DNA of 64,000 nucleotides from Pseudopyrenochaeta lycopersici (GCA_003313425.1 NHZP01000060.1:216618-280617); one strand, 5' to 3'; shown: positions 24,826-37,599, numbered from the stretch's first letter. Numbers and translations: made by a program. The notes: generated from the letters alone by a model not told the origin.

Positions 24826-24920
24826 TGTTACGAACCTAGATGGGAGGAACGTCGTTTAAGAAGGTAGGAGTGAGGAGACACAGACGGACCTTACAAGGAC
24901 CTACAGTTACATAAACAAGG
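24826..24920 (+). repeat. LTR fragment related to family E
   Basis: Starts TGTTACGAACCTAG and matches the complement of 6471-6376 over about 90 bp. Similarity then fades, so the far end is undefined. It truncates the MULE fragment. Confidence 0.55.
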
Positions 24921-25325
24921 TTCCTTCCGCCAGCGCACGAGCTAGCCTCACATGCATTTACACGCAAAACTTTAACACTACGTATTTTAACTAATATGTA
25001 CTTATAGATCATTATATTTAATTTAATATTCTTCTAAATAGTTTTTGTCTTTATTGTAAAAAGGTAGTAGAAGTGTAAAAACAAAGTGAAAAAGCATGTA
25101 ATTAGTCTCTTCAGAACCTTATAGTCTATGGGGCCTTTTTACTACCCAGGAATATAAATGGCGCACGTATTGCCACCTTATATACTTGGATGTATTTTTG
25201 TTGGTGCCTTTGCACCTCAAATAGCTTTCCTCTCAGCTCGCTTCATTCAGAAGTTAAAGGAAGAGCTAACATCATGGGTCAAGCTTTAGATCTTCGTGTT
25301 CCATAAAAATTACTACACCTTCTCT
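24921..25325. other. AT-rich spacer downstream of the SSU1-like gene
   Basis: No gene or repeat boundary can be supported. It probably includes the 3' untranslated region of the minus-strand transporter gene. Confidence 0.35.
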
Positions 25326-25331
25326 AGGATC

Positions 25332-26938
25332 TTATCTTCCTTCGGCCCTCTTCAAGAATAGGTCTGTACCCAAACATGGTGCGAAGAACATCTTGCCACT
25401 AGCGGCACGCTTCACTGTTCTTCCTGCCACGATAAACCACATTACAACACAAATTCCGGTCAGCACCTAAATATGTTAATCGAAGGCCCTTTCGCTGACA
25501 AAGATGACTTACGCATGAAAGAATCTTGAAAAACCTGAAATCAAACTCTTCGCCGATCGAAATGGTTAAAAGCGTAAACACACCTGTCGCCAATGTGAGC
25601 CCACTTCAGCGCCCACGACGGATATAAAAGTTGGACTTACCAACAGGGAATATGAAGCCCCACCATCCCATGTTGAAGGGAAACGGATATGCTGTGGCTA
25701 TCATAATGATAGCGACAATGAACCATACCACCGCAAACCCCCAGAGCAAGATGCCAACCATCAAGCCTACAAGGTAGAAGATATCCCCAGCATGGGCTAC
25801 ATTTGGAATTGTACCGTTAAGTGGAAAACTGTGTTTCGCCACCTTCCCAAGTGCTATCGCTCTGCGCCAATATTAGCTGCCATAATGACGAAAAACTAAA
25901 GCAACGTCAACATACGAAAAGCCTGCGAGTCCAAGAGGTCCGATTGGAAGTAACAACGAAACAATCACCTCACGTTGTAGTGGTCTATGTGTCGTCATTC
26001 TAAGGAAATATATGGTTAGAATAATCCAAGATAGGGGCGTTCCGATTCCCCAAAAGATGTAACTGATCACAAGTGTCCACAGTTGGTGCTGGTTGTTCTT
26101 TAAAGCCCCTGCGACAAGCGCTCCAGATGTCGCAGCAATCACAATAGCAACGATAGGGATTAGGTAAAGAGCTGTCATTTCCTCGAGGTCATGCCGACGA
26201 TTCGATAATCTGTAGTAATTGTCAGCCGAGATCCGAGATTGAAACCATAGTATGAAAAGTACAGAACTTACATAACCCAAGTTAGGTGAAAACAGGCAAC
26301 GACCGCAAGGACACTATCAATCCACCATAATACCCAAGCAAAGATCACCATACCTTGACCCCATGCAGGGGCGCATACAAGCACGATCATGTTGATAAGT
26401 GTCGCAAGGCCGACTGGAAATGCTGCAAGAAACAAGCTTTGGTGAGGATGGCGGAGCACAGCTGGAAACAACTGAGGATAAATGGTGTATCGGAGAGCCG
26501 AAATAAAGGTGAAGAGCAAAAACAAAATAATGTTTAGGACGAAGACAATCTCTGAAACAATGTCGAGCCAGTGGGCATGATATGGTATTTGATGGAGCAT
26601 GATCGATAAAGCTCCAGTGCTCATGGTGATGATGAACCACCTACAATAATGCCAAATTGATCAGCATAGTTGATGTCAATCTTGAGGGCTTGTACCTACG
26701 AAGGTGTGAAGTTACGGATAATCCTTCGAAAGCCAACATCATTCTTGTCGTTCGGATGTTGGGCATCTTGTGGTTTCGATGCTTCCTTTTTGATCACAGA
26801 GCCAGTCGAGATGCTGTTTCTACCTGCTTCTGGGTCATCGTTGAGATTTGTCTGGCCTGGATCCGCCAAATGTGTTAGGTCTCCAACGTGGAAATGAACA
26901 GGGCAATTGCTATTCCCAGTACAAGAAAGATCTGGCAT
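25332..26938 (-). CDS. SSU1: SSU1-type sulfite efflux transporter (TDT/C4-dicarboxylate transporter family), six exons
   Basis: A plasma-membrane exporter expected to extrude sulfite and protect against SO2 and against sulfite from cysteine catabolism. Exons are 26938-26700, 26640-26272, 26209-25916, 25861-25641, 25583-25513 and 25466-25332. All five introns are GT-AG, 46-62 bp, with donors such as GTATGT and GTAAGT. The spliced frame is 1329 nt, 442 residues, with no stop or shift. A hydrophilic N-terminus ends IRNFTPSWF, a family signature. About ten hydrophobic segments follow, with LRYTIYP, FPVGLATLIN, LWWID, HDLEEMTAL, LLPIGPLG and WWGFIFPVGVFTL in the expected order, ending AASGKMFFAPCL. 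The length matches the family. It lies between a truncated LTR and the pogo end at 27825 and shows no RIP. Sulfite specificity is inferred from SSU1-like motifs; another anion cannot be excluded. Confidence 0.88.
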
Positions 26939-26939
26939 C

Positions 26940-27822
26940 TCGCTCTATTCATATAATAAGATATGGAAGGTTAATGGTTTGAGATTGTTGAATAGTACAG
27001 AATCAATTGGTATTAATCCTAGATTTAAATAAATAATTTAACTCACAGTTGCTGGCTTATCGTGCCGCGGCATCTCATACTCAGTCAGCTATCCTAATGC
27101 GGCTAGTCTCGCCGCAACGGCAAGTACTTCTGACCGATCATGGTGTCACTTGTCGCTTCACGACCTATCAATTGGTCATCATCAGTCAGCAAACATGGGG
27201 ATGGCACCTAGGCGTACCCCAAACTCCTTGATTGTCCTGCGAACAGCTTCTTTGCACAGTTATCGTGATAAGTAAGCATCCTTTTGCTGGCTGTCGATGG
27301 CCAGACTGCGCGTCCTTGGTGCTTTTCCAAGTTTCACATGGCCGCAACATAGCTTTGAACAAGTCGACAACTCAGAAGGAAATATGCGCTGTGTATTTGG
27401 CTACCTACAGTTGTGAATAATCTGGAAGGCTGTACTCCTTCTATGAATCCCCAACTCGCAGATGACAGGGTACCTGGTGGCTGAAAAGTCCTTCTTGAGC
27501 GTGGAACGGACGGCGAGACAGCGCCAGTCAGCGGAATGTTGGAGAGCAATTCCAACACACAAGAGCATGCGCTTCGTCACTGTCTCGCAGGTGTTGAGCG
27601 CTAGCACAGCCAGGGCTGACAACTACAAGCTTAGGTTGCGTAAATTATGCCATCATGCTGTCGGCTTTGTCAGCAAAGTTCTGGCAGCGGCAGGCAGCGG
27701 CAGGTAGCGGCAGGTAGCGGCATGTCATCGGCGAGTCCACAGTGAACCTACGACAGATGCGGGTCAAACCAACGTACCTAGAATAGCATAGCGCAGACTT
27801 ATTAACAGCATGCTTTTATAAC
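26940..27822. other. Unique DNA upstream of the SSU1-like gene
   Basis: Promoter side of the transporter gene. Frames at 27232-27420 and 27462-27707 (+) and 27334-27622 (-) overlap and lack motifs. A small 10-bp tandem repeat ends the stretch at about 27688-27722. Confidence 0.4.
27688..27722. repeat. 10-bp tandem repeat (GCGGCAGGYA)
   Basis: Between three and four units of GCGGCAGGCA/GCGGCAGGTA in tandem. Confidence 0.9.
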
Positions 27823-27824
27823 TA

Positions 27825-27910
27825 ACGTGGATTACCAGTTATCCGCGAAAACTAGTCATCCGCGTGCCCTACCAAAATCGATGCTCCTTAGTGCGCTCAA
27901 CTAACAATAG
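27825..27910 (+). mobile_element. Terminus of a pogo-type transposon, split by a Gypsy element
   Basis: Starts ACGTGGATTACCAGTTATCC after a TA (27823-27824). Its complement matches the terminus at 39853-39938, including the doubled CCAGTCATCCGCG motif. It is cut at 27910 by the 5' LTR. Its continuation appears, inverted, at 55406-55049 and 45906-45774. Confidence 0.85.
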
Positions 27911-28160
27911 TGTAATGGGCTGCGCCCTTTAAGCAGGAGGGGCTTCGCTACTATCGCACGGGGAAAGAACTCCTTAATCTCCTCTGCCCCCTTTTCTTAT
28001 TAGCTCGTACAAGTTAGCAGCTAGAGGAGCACGTTCCTCTTTACTTGTACGAACATATATATATATCCTCTAAGGATACCTGTAACCTCTTCTCTATCTT
28101 TCTCCTTCTGTAGTATAGGACAAATGCACACTCGTTAGTTAGGCCTCTTCGCCTATAATA
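27911..28160 (+). repeat. 5' LTR of Gypsy element 27911-34633
   Basis: Runs TGTAATGGGCTGCGCC to GCCTATAATA. It is nearly identical to 34386-34633 and to the complement of 55407-55656, and retains CA and TG dinucleotides although the interior is heavily mutated. Confidence 0.9.
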
Positions 28161-31100
28161 TAAGGAGAAAGATTAACAACCTAAAAAAATAATGGACGGA
28201 CACTAAGGGCCCTTAAACTAACAAGCGTACGAGCTATAATAACAAGAGCACCAGATGCAGATGACAGGAGCCTTAGGACAGCAGCAACACTAGCTGCACC
28301 AGCACGCACCTCAGCAACACTAGTTGCATCAGCACGACCCCCGATAACTACGCAATAACTAACCCTTAGCAGAAGATCTATTAGTAATAGTTAACTCCTT
28401 ACGAGACAGCCTTAACGAGTTAGCTAGTTAACAGCAGAGCCAGCTGTACGAGTTATTGCAGAACTAAGTTTAGGAGCTAAAGAACTTAGTCGCTGAATTA
28501 AGCAGTGCACAGACAGCATGTACAGTCTCTACCCCCTTTTTAACAGAATAGTAAGACTCTCCTGTATAAGAGGTTAGGAAACTAAGACTGCTAAATGTAG
28601 AAGTCTTTAAGAAAGGCTCGCACGAGTAATATCTTTAATAGAAAATAAAGGTCTAAGTAAAGCTATACGGAGACTGTGCAGCCTACCTAGACAATAATAG
28701 TAGAGTGAATTACGTTATCACTCGTACGATAGGCTAAGCGTTTAACGCCCTTAGCCTATATGTGACAAACCTTATAAATAGGCTAGTAACGCTATCCCTC
28801 CTTAAGCTATAGTCCTACCTTAATAACTTCTTTAAGGACCCTATAGTAAGAGAGAAAGCCCTTAAATACCTCTATACGACTAAGTAAGGAAGAACAGAAT
28901 TTAACCCTTATATCTAAGCGTTTAACCTTAAGCTCCTTAAAGCTAGGTTAGATAACGTAAGCTACGTTTAGAAGATTAACTATCTTAAGAGCAGCTTAAA
29001 CAGTAAGCTACTAAAGACCTAAGCAGGTTATTAACTACTATTTAGAGAAATATATAAAGAGTTTATATAACAGACTAGGGTAACCTAGGAAAATTTAAGA
29101 GCTATAGAGAGAATTACTATAAGTAAGAGCTATATAGGCGAAGCGTATAACACGCAGAGCTAACTAATAACCTAAAGAGACAATAATAAGATAGACTAGA
29201 TAACTTCTGTAGGAGCTTACTAGGTCTGTGCGAAACCTAGAAAAGAATTCTAGGGAACACGTAAATAGGTCTAAGAAAGAAAAGAGAACGGCGCCTGTTT
29301 AAGGTGCAGTCTGCACGACTACTAAGTAGCTAAGTGTACAATAAAGTTATTAAACAGCTAAGAAGGCTATTATACGAGACAGGTTAATAAACCTATAAAA
29401 CCTATAAAGATTGTATCTATAACTACTAAATAAGTAACAGAATCCCTATCCTCCTTAGATAAGGGAAAAGAGTAGCTCTAGCACAAAGTCGTGTGCTAGA
29501 GCCCGCATAAGTCTAAAACCCTATACGAATAATAAGGTTACTTTTACTACAGCTAGTAACTACAAAACCTATATCTATAAATATTATTATTAATTCTGTA
29601 TAACTAGCTACTGCTATAATTAATAATAGTTGCTGCACCTACTATTTATTAAGTAAGAAACTTATAAGGGACTTAAACTTACTACGTATTAAGATCCTCC
29701 CTATTAAGATTAAAGGGGTAAATAAATAAAAGAGCATAGTATTATACGTTACTAAATTTTTATTAGACGTAGGAGGAATACAGCAGTACGTAGCTGCGTA
29801 CGTTACCTTAACTACTTACTAATATAACATAATCCTTAGGAAGACTTAGTTAGAGAGTATTAAAGGCGTTATTAACGCAGAGAAGAAACTTCTGTACTTA
29901 AAAGTATATAAGGTTACTATACGTAGTACAGAATATGCTACCCTAGACTTTAGCTGTACCCTAGTATTAGCTATAGCTTTCTAATACTACGTACGACACT
30001 ATAAATAAAGCTATAGTAAGACTTAAATCTTTACTATAAGCCTAAGGGATATTAAGAAAGTACTACGCCTAAAGGTCTAGAAAATACTACAGGAAATATA
30101 TAACGCTCTGCTAGCTTACGCACGACCTTATCTAAAAATATTCCTACCTAAGGAAAGAAATAAACTACTCCTACAGCGCGGCCTATAATAAGACTACGTA
30201 ATAGAGTTAGAAGAGAAGGATAGATAGAAGCTAGAGATATTATACAGACCTCTCTACATAATATTAAGAGATAAACTCTTAGTACTAAGGAAGACGCTAT
30301 TAGACCTCCTAGATAAAGGGTTTATCTGTGCGAGTAGCTTACTAGCGGCTTTACCTATACTATTTATACGTAAGCTAGGAGGAGGACTACGATTCTGTGT
30401 AGACTACAGAGCTCTTAACGCCCTAACTAAGAAGGACTGTTACCTACTACCTCTTATATGTAAGACGTTAAACTAAATTAGACGAGCTATATAGTATACT
30501 AAGTTAGACGTTACTACAGTATTCTATAAGATAAGGATAAGTAAAGGATTAGAATAGATAACTGCGTTTTAAACATAATTTAGATTGTATAAGTAGCTAG
30601 TAACGCCCTTTAGCTTAGCAAATGCACTAAGTACCTTCTAGAGGTATATTAACTAGGCCCTACAAGACTTCTTAGATGACTTCGCCTCTACATACCTAGA
30701 TAATATCCTTATCTTTACTAAAGGATCCCTCTCTTAGCACTACGCCTACGTACGAAAAGTATTAGATTGCTTATAAGAAGTAAGACTACACCTAGAACTA
30801 AGTAAATGCGAGTTTAATATTTAGCGTACGAAGTACCTTAGCTTTATCCTAGAAGTACAGAAGAGTATATCTATAGACTCTAAGAAAGTCTAAGCTATTT
30901 AAAAATAGGAGGCCCTAATAATAGTTAAAGGCGTATAAGAATTCTTAGGGTTTACTAACTTTTACAGATGCTTTATCCTAAACTTCTCCTAACTAGTAGA
31001 GCCTCTTGTACAGCTAATAAGAAAAGAAGAGAAATTCCTGTAGGACATAGAATAAGAGTAGAGTTTCTAAGCTCTTAAGGATACATTCTTAGTAGATAAA

Positions 31101-34100
31101 GTCCTTACTGCTTTCTTACCTAAATAATAGATAATAGTAGAATATAACTCTTTAGGCTTTACTATAGGCGGGGTACTATTATAAGAAGATAAGTAAGAAA
31201 CTCTTCGCACAGTAGCTTACCTCTTAAGGAAATTTCTAGCGCACGAGAGTAACTACCTAATTTACGATAAGGAGTTACTAGTAGTTATTACATGCCTAAA
31301 TAAATAGGACGCAGAACTCTGTAGCGTATAAGAATTTAAAGTAATTACTAACTATAAGAACCTAGAGTACTTTATAAAGAAGTAAAAGATAACAGAATAA
31401 CACGTACGATAGTTAGTCTACCTATTATAGTTTAATAATATAAAGCTATAGTACTGTCTAGGCAAGGAGAATACCTAAGCGGACGCACTATCTAGAAGAG
31501 ACTAGGACCTACTACAAGGAACAGACAACAGCCGCCTAGTAAGCAGAGAGTTTATTATGTTAGTACTAGCCTAACAGTAAGATCTAACAGTTATAGGAGT
31601 CGTACGAACCCCTACGTTAACCCTTAACAGCTTAATTATAGCTAAGTCCTTACTAAAAGCTCTAATCCTTAAGGACTTAATTACTAAACACTAGGACTAA
31701 GCCGTACGAGACGACTTAACCTATTAGGAAGTCTACGACGCTATAAAGCTAGGTGCTAGGTCGCTACCTAGCATAACAAAGAAACTTGCTATATTACTAG
31801 GAGATTGCATAATTAACTTAGAGAGAAAGCTCTAATAGAGATCTAGGATCTAGGTGCCTGAAAATGAACCCCTTTGTACGGGAATTATCCAGTAAGCATA
31901 TCTAGCTGTGCAAACAGATTACTTAGGAAGAGAAGAAACGTACTACACGCTAGCTAGTACCTAGTACTAGCTAGGTATAAGCGAAAACGTCCGCTAATTC
32001 ATACAGAATTACAGCTTATGTAGACAAAGCACCCTGTAGAGAGACGGTAAGCACAGATACCTACGCCTGTTACTAGTACCTAGTCGTACGTAGCAAGACT
32101 TAACAGTTAACTTTATTACTAGTCTACTACCGTTGTCTGGCTGCACTAACCTAATAGTAGTTAAAGACCGCCTAGGTAAAGGCGTAATACTAATCCTACT
32201 TAAGATAATTAAAGCAGATAATATAGCCTAGGTATTTATATAAGAAGTCTTCCGCTACTACAGGCTCCCTAGGTCTATTATATTAGACAGAGGCACGTAA
32301 TTTATAAGCAAACTATAGGGAAAAATCTGTAAACTCTTAAGAGTACAGAGAAACCTGTTAACAGCCTACTACCTATAAACAGACAGCACTACAGAACGCG
32401 CGAATAGTAATATTAAAGCAGTTAGTTGAATCTTTTATAACTACAACTAGAACAACTAGGTAACGCTATGCCTAATCCTTAAGCTAATACTAAACACTTG
32501 TACGAACTCCTCTATAGGCGTCGCTCCTTTCTTCCTTCTACACAGCTATCTAAACTCGCCCTTCCTAGAGCTACCTAGGAAATTAGCTAGCAGTAACCTA
32601 CTTAACAGAGTAACACCCCCTAGCGAACGAGCAGAAAGCATCGTATAAACGCTAAAACAAGCTGCTAACTAGGCTATCTTAGCTATAACACACGCTTAAT
32701 AATAATAGGAAGCACAGGTAAATAAGACACGTCGCCTAGCTCCTAAGTATAAGGTTAGAGACTAGGTATAGTTAGACCTTAGGCACGTACAAACTACACG
32801 CAGAAGCAAGAAACTTAACTAGAAAAGCAAGAAGTACTAAGTCGCCTGCGTACGAGACCCCTATTAGGTTGAGCTTTATATACTATAGAGAACTAAATCG
32901 TACTATATAGAGAAGCTAAGACTAGCTACTAAAGACCCCTTCCTATTATAATAAACTAACAACCTAAACCCCGCTGCTGTTGTTGTACAAGACGATAACC
33001 TATAGGAAGACTACCTCGAATAGGTAATTAAGAACATCTAAGATAAGCGCTTATAAAATTAACATAATAAGTTCTATATAAAATAGGAGGGGTACTATAA
33101 CCTAACTTAGGAGCTAGAAGAGAATCTTATTACTATAGAAGCCTATAAGAAATAGAGGACTTATATACAGCTTGTACGGCTACTATCTAGGAAACTACTA
33201 AAAGGTTAGAGAAATAAGCTGGCACAAGCTAACTAACCCCGTACGAGGCCCTCTAACCTAAGACGTCTGAGAAACGTTTATCCTCCTTAGGCTTAGTAAG
33301 GACTCAACCCTGACCTTAACTACGCTGAGGAACAGAGACTCCGTTAGAAGGTAGGAGAGGTAGAGTACACCTAGCTGTATAAGACGCACTATAATCCTGC
33401 TATACGTAATTAGAGTAAGCCCCGCTCTACTTACTAGTAATAGAGACACACTTAGTAAAGGCTGTAAACGTACAACACTCTTGTATAGCCTTAGTATAGT
33501 TATTAGAACAGAAGTTAGCGTTAAGGGAACTGTAGCTATAGATAAGGTAGGCTTTAAGGTAGGATTAATAACTAAAGAGGAGTTACTAAGCGTTAATTAT
33601 ATAATAAGTAATAATAGGAGAGAAATTATTAAGACTATAGCCCTACTAAGCATCGTACAGAGATTAATTAATAGGATAAAGGAAGAATTTAGCGATGCGA
33701 ACTAGCTTAGGCTAAATAACGTTAGATATAGAAAAAAAAAGAGGAATAAGACGTACAGAAGTAGTCGTAAAGAGACAGTAAAACTCGTCTATAACTAGAG
33801 TATCTAGGATATACTAGATTACGTAGTTAGTAGGGAGAAGAGACGTATTACCCTAAGTAGTAGGAATAATAATACTAGCAGGTTAAGTTTAGTTAGGAGC
33901 AGTTTAAGTAAGCTAAGCGTAAGTAACCTAAGCAATATTAGCCCTAGTAGCCGCGTGCGTAGACATAATGTTACTAGCAGTCGTACGAGCAAGATAGTTT
34001 ACACCACCGCTATAACTACTAGGACCCCACACACTGCGATTAGGCTAACTAGCTAAGGGAGCTGCTTTAGGAGGCATATTAGTAATGATAGGAAGACGAG

Positions 34101-34385
34101 CTGTACGCAAGTAAGTTAAAGTTAAGCAGTAAAAGAGGAAGAAAGAGTTAGAGGAAAAGCTCTTTATATGCGCACGAGCGAGCAAACAACTAACCTCTCC
34201 TCTACTTTACGTTATTAGGTAATAATAACAGGTAAAGGAGGAAAATTGCTTGCAAACGAACAAGAAAAAGTACACGTAATATCTCTACTTTTGCAGCACG
34301 ACAACATAACGCTACCTACATAAGTATAAGGTTAAGGTTAAACTACGTACGAAGAAGTAACATAGTTATTTAAGGAGGAGGGTAT

Positions 34386-34633
34386 TATAATAGGCTGCGC
34401 CCTTTAAGCAGGAGGGGCTTTGCTACTATCGCACGGGGAAAGAACTCCTTAATCTCCTCTGCCCCCTTTTCTTATTAGCTCGTACAAGTTAGCAGCTAGA
34501 GGAGCACGTTCCTCTTTACTCGTACGAATATATATATATCCTCTAAGGATACCTGTAACCTCTTCTCTATCTTTCTCCTTCTGTAGTATAGGACAAATGC
34601 ACACTCGTTAGTTAGGCCTCTTCGCCCATAACA
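34386..34633 (+). repeat. 3' LTR of Gypsy element 27911-34633
   Basis: Begins TATAATAGGCTGCGCC and ends GCCCATAACA. It is followed by CCTAG rather than the AATAG found before the 5' LTR. Confidence 0.9.
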
Positions 34634-35830
34634 CCTAGCTTATATTATTAATTTTATTATTTAGGATACTATCTAGCACCTTAAACTAACAGCTTATACT
34701 AAGCTTAAGGTTAAGGAAAATCTATAACAGCGCTATATAAAAGAAATATATACTAAAATATTAGTCCTAAACTCTCTTTATAAAGTAAGTTAGCTATTAT
34801 TATAGCTATTTATTATAGACTAAGCTATAAATAGCTCTAAATAATTTATAAAGCTATTAATTAATTACTCTAATACTATAAGTAGTTTATTAATATATAA
34901 AGTCTTCTACTACTAAAAGAATAGCTTTTAGTTATATAAGATATAAAAACTTAATAGAAATTAACTTTTAATATATATAAGTATGTTATTACACTCTAAG
35001 TATATATTAATAAATAGCTTAAGCAAGAAATTAATTTAAAAGTACCTATAAGAGTTATAAGTAATAGTAATTATACTAATATAGATTTCTATAATCTTAA
35101 AGTAACTCTAGCTATCTTTAACTAAATAGTACTACCTTAAGCTTAGTTATAATATACTTAAGAGATTTAAGGACGTAACTAACTTACTAAGCTAAAACTA
35201 GAAACCTTAAATTTAGTATATTTAGCTTATATATAACTAGCTTTTTAATTTCCTAGACTAGATAATAGAAGAGCTAATTAAAGATTTAAAAAATATAAAT
35301 AATAAAGGGTAGCTAGCAGTAGTAAAAGTAGTAGCTAAAAAGAGTTAATTAAAACTAAGTAAAAATTACTCTAAAATAGAGGTAGAGCGCAGATACCTCT
35401 TTAATTACGCTACTATCTTAGATCTATTATAGAAGCTTACAGCGTATAAAGTACTATTATTATAGCTATTTATTATAGTAAATAATCTAATAGCAGCTTT
35501 AAGATAATATATAAGATACTTAGAATAAATATAACTACTATTAATAATTTCTTAAATATCTTAATTAATATAATAGTTAAGAAACTAGTAACTCTACTTT
35601 ATTCTAATTAACTTATTCTTAATGTTTATTAAGTTAAAAGTAGTTCTAGAAACCTTTATTTTTAGTTTATTTATAATTAAGTAGCTTCTTATATATAAAG
35701 TTAGTATCTAATAAGAGTTAAGATATAGACCTTAAAGAGATAAAAGAAGAGAAAGAGTAAACTTACTAAGAGGAAGAATCTTACTTTAGGACCTCTTATA
35801 TTATAGTAGGTAATTCTTTTAATATCTTAG
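34634..35830. repeat. RIP-saturated AT-rich tract, unclassified
   Basis: Almost pure TA-type sequence with no CA or TG. Translation gives only Ile/Leu/Tyr/Asn-rich strings with stops, and I cannot assign a family. In the pre-inversion arrangement it would have continued into 55657. Confidence 0.5.
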
Positions 35831-36121
35831 TGTTATAAATAACGCGCTGTGACCTAGGGTACAGTAGGCTCACGTGCGCGCTGACGTAGGAGCTTACCCT
35901 GGAGAGACACGTCTTTTGTGTGCATTCAAGGGCGCGCTCACGTACGCGCTCACGTGCGCGTACACGCTGCTCACGCTCCTACCGTATAATGGCCCCTGTA
36001 ATAGGCCGTGCTCAGCTCTCCTTTATATAGCTGGCTCTCCTAAAGCCTCCTAGATAAAATAGTAGTCTATCTCATAGATTACCTAGGTAACTGTTACCAA
36101 GCTCTCCGTTTGTCCTCTACA
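35831..36121. mobile_element. Solo LTR, family A, second copy
   Basis: Begins TGTTATAAATAACGCGCTG and ends TCCTCTACA, flanked by CTTAG at 35826-35830 and 36122-36126. It is the same unit as 5674-6064 but 100 bp shorter, because most of the CACGTG array is missing. Confidence 0.88.
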
Positions 36122-36126
36122 CTTAG

Positions 36127-36845
36127 ATTAGTAGAAAGTAAATAAAGCTACTTATCTTAAGCTTACTTAAGTTATAAGAGATGTTTTACTAATCTAGATT
36201 ACTATAGTTAGTATTAAGCGTGTTTTTAATACTACTAAGGATATAATTAGTAACTAAAGGTACTACCTAGGCGCTTAGAAACTCTAGTTAATTCTTTTCT
36301 TTAAATATACTATCTTTTAAGGAAGAAAGTAGCGCGTAAAGGAGAATAAAAGAGATTATAATAAAGTAGATAATCTATTTAAGCTTCTAGCTTAGATAGA
36401 TAATCTAAATAATATTAAGGAGAGTTTTATAAATATTAGTAGCGTAGATAAAGAGGAGGAAGAGAACTTATAACTACTACTACAGAAGCGTTAAATAGTA
36501 TAGCCTCTTTTATATTACTATAATTAATAGCTAAAATAAAACTAGTTTTCTCTTATATAATTTTAGTAAATATAATAAAGTACTCTTTAAGTTCTAGGGT
36601 TATTTTAATAATATAGTTCTAAAATAGTTTAGTTTCTTTTCTAAGTATAGTAATTTATCTATTTTATAAGATAACCTTAGTAGGTACCTATAACTAAACC
36701 TAAACTTATACGTCTATAACCTTAGCCTTAACCTAACCTAGAGTTCGTGCGACTTAACCCTAACCTATACCTATAGTACGTGCGACCTAACTCTAACTCT
36801 AACCTACTTATCTATAACCCTATACCCAACCTATACCTATAGCGG
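36127..36845. repeat. RIP tract with CCTAAC-rich segment
   Basis: TA-rich sequence, then at about 36700-36840 interspersed AACCTA/CCTAAC words and GTGCGACC blocks. A similar word mixture occurs near 59500-59640. The units are irregular and not telomeric arrays. No gene. Confidence 0.4.
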
Positions 36846-36849
36846 GTAC

Positions 36850-37170
36850 CCGTAACCTATTTGCTACCCTAGAGAGGAGCTAAAGCGCTGTATAATCTGC
36901 TATTATATAAGGCAGTTAACACGCATAGTTAGGACAGTCTTAGTTAAAGTAACTGAATTTAAAAGGAAATAGATAAAATAGCAGATACCTCTTACCTTTA
37001 GGGGAGAGGTGCTGCCTACATACATAAGCTAGAGCGGGCTAGTCCCGATCCAGTTATCTAGCAAGGTGAAAGGTAGAAGGTAATAGTTACCTTTTACCTG
37101 CGTCTAGTAACTTGGAAGGATTAAACCCTTTCACCAGCGTCTAGTAACCTAAAAGGATTAAACCCTAACA
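36850..37170 (-). mobile_element. LTR copy, family F
   Basis: The complement begins TGTTAGGGTTTAATCC at 37170 and matches 63176 onward over about 350 bp, including two copies of a GACGCTGG/GACGCAGG tandem unit and a shared CTAGAGAGGAGCTAAAGCG-like block. The far end is uncertain because the copies diverge. Confidence 0.55.
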
Positions 37171-37599
37171 TAAGGAAAGTAATAGTCTAAATCTAAGAAA
37201 CTATTTAGCTATTTTTTAAGCTAATTACTTATTTCCTAGGAAGCTACTTAGCTATTTTTACGCTAATTAGCTACTTCTTACGTAGGCTGTAGTCTTAGTT
37301 TCTTACTAGCTTATAGTATATTATTTCTACTTTAATACTTTAAGCAGCACCTATAGCTAGCTAAGTTTAAGGCGCTTAGCTAGTCCTACTATAGATAGGT
37401 AGGAAATCTTTTACTAGTTTTTAATAGTAGTAGTTTCTATAGTACTACTAAAGCTGTAGGTATACTTAGCTTTTAGTTAAGCTAGGCAGCTATCTCGCTA
37501 CTAGTAGAGTAATATAAGGCAGTTTTACGTAAGGCGTCTGCCTGTCTTAAAAGGTACTGTTTTATAGTGCTCTTCTAAAAGTTCTCGCCGCGCTAGTAC

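Larger units (their letters stand above)
27911..34633 (+). mobile_element. Full-length Ty3/Gypsy retrotransposon with chromodomain (RIP-inactivated)
   Basis: LTRs are 27911-28160 and 34386-34633. Plus-strand order: Gag (about 28190-29350) with a CCHC knuckle near 29292-29336 (CLRC visible, the His codon now Tyr), protease region, reverse transcriptase (about 30230-30950; [17 protein letters not shown], then YLDN for the YxDD box), RNase H (about 31100-31500), integrase (about 31850-32650) and a chromodomain (about 33010-33160; KFYIK, EGYYNLT). Pol-type coding traces continue to about 33430. About 950 bp then have no assigned function before the polypurine tract at 34371-34382. The flanking 5-mers differ (AATAG left, CCTAG right), unlike a simple insertion. 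Confidence 0.9.

Noticed and set aside
33481..33705. A 74-residue plus-strand frame after the Gypsy pol region
   Set aside because: It lies in the non-coding 3' region of a RIP-killed element; composition alone explains the open frame.
36700..36840. CCTAAC/AACCTA words suggesting telomeric repeats (also near 59500-59640)
   Set aside because: The units are irregular and interspersed with other sequence; true fungal telomeres are uniform TTAGGG arrays.
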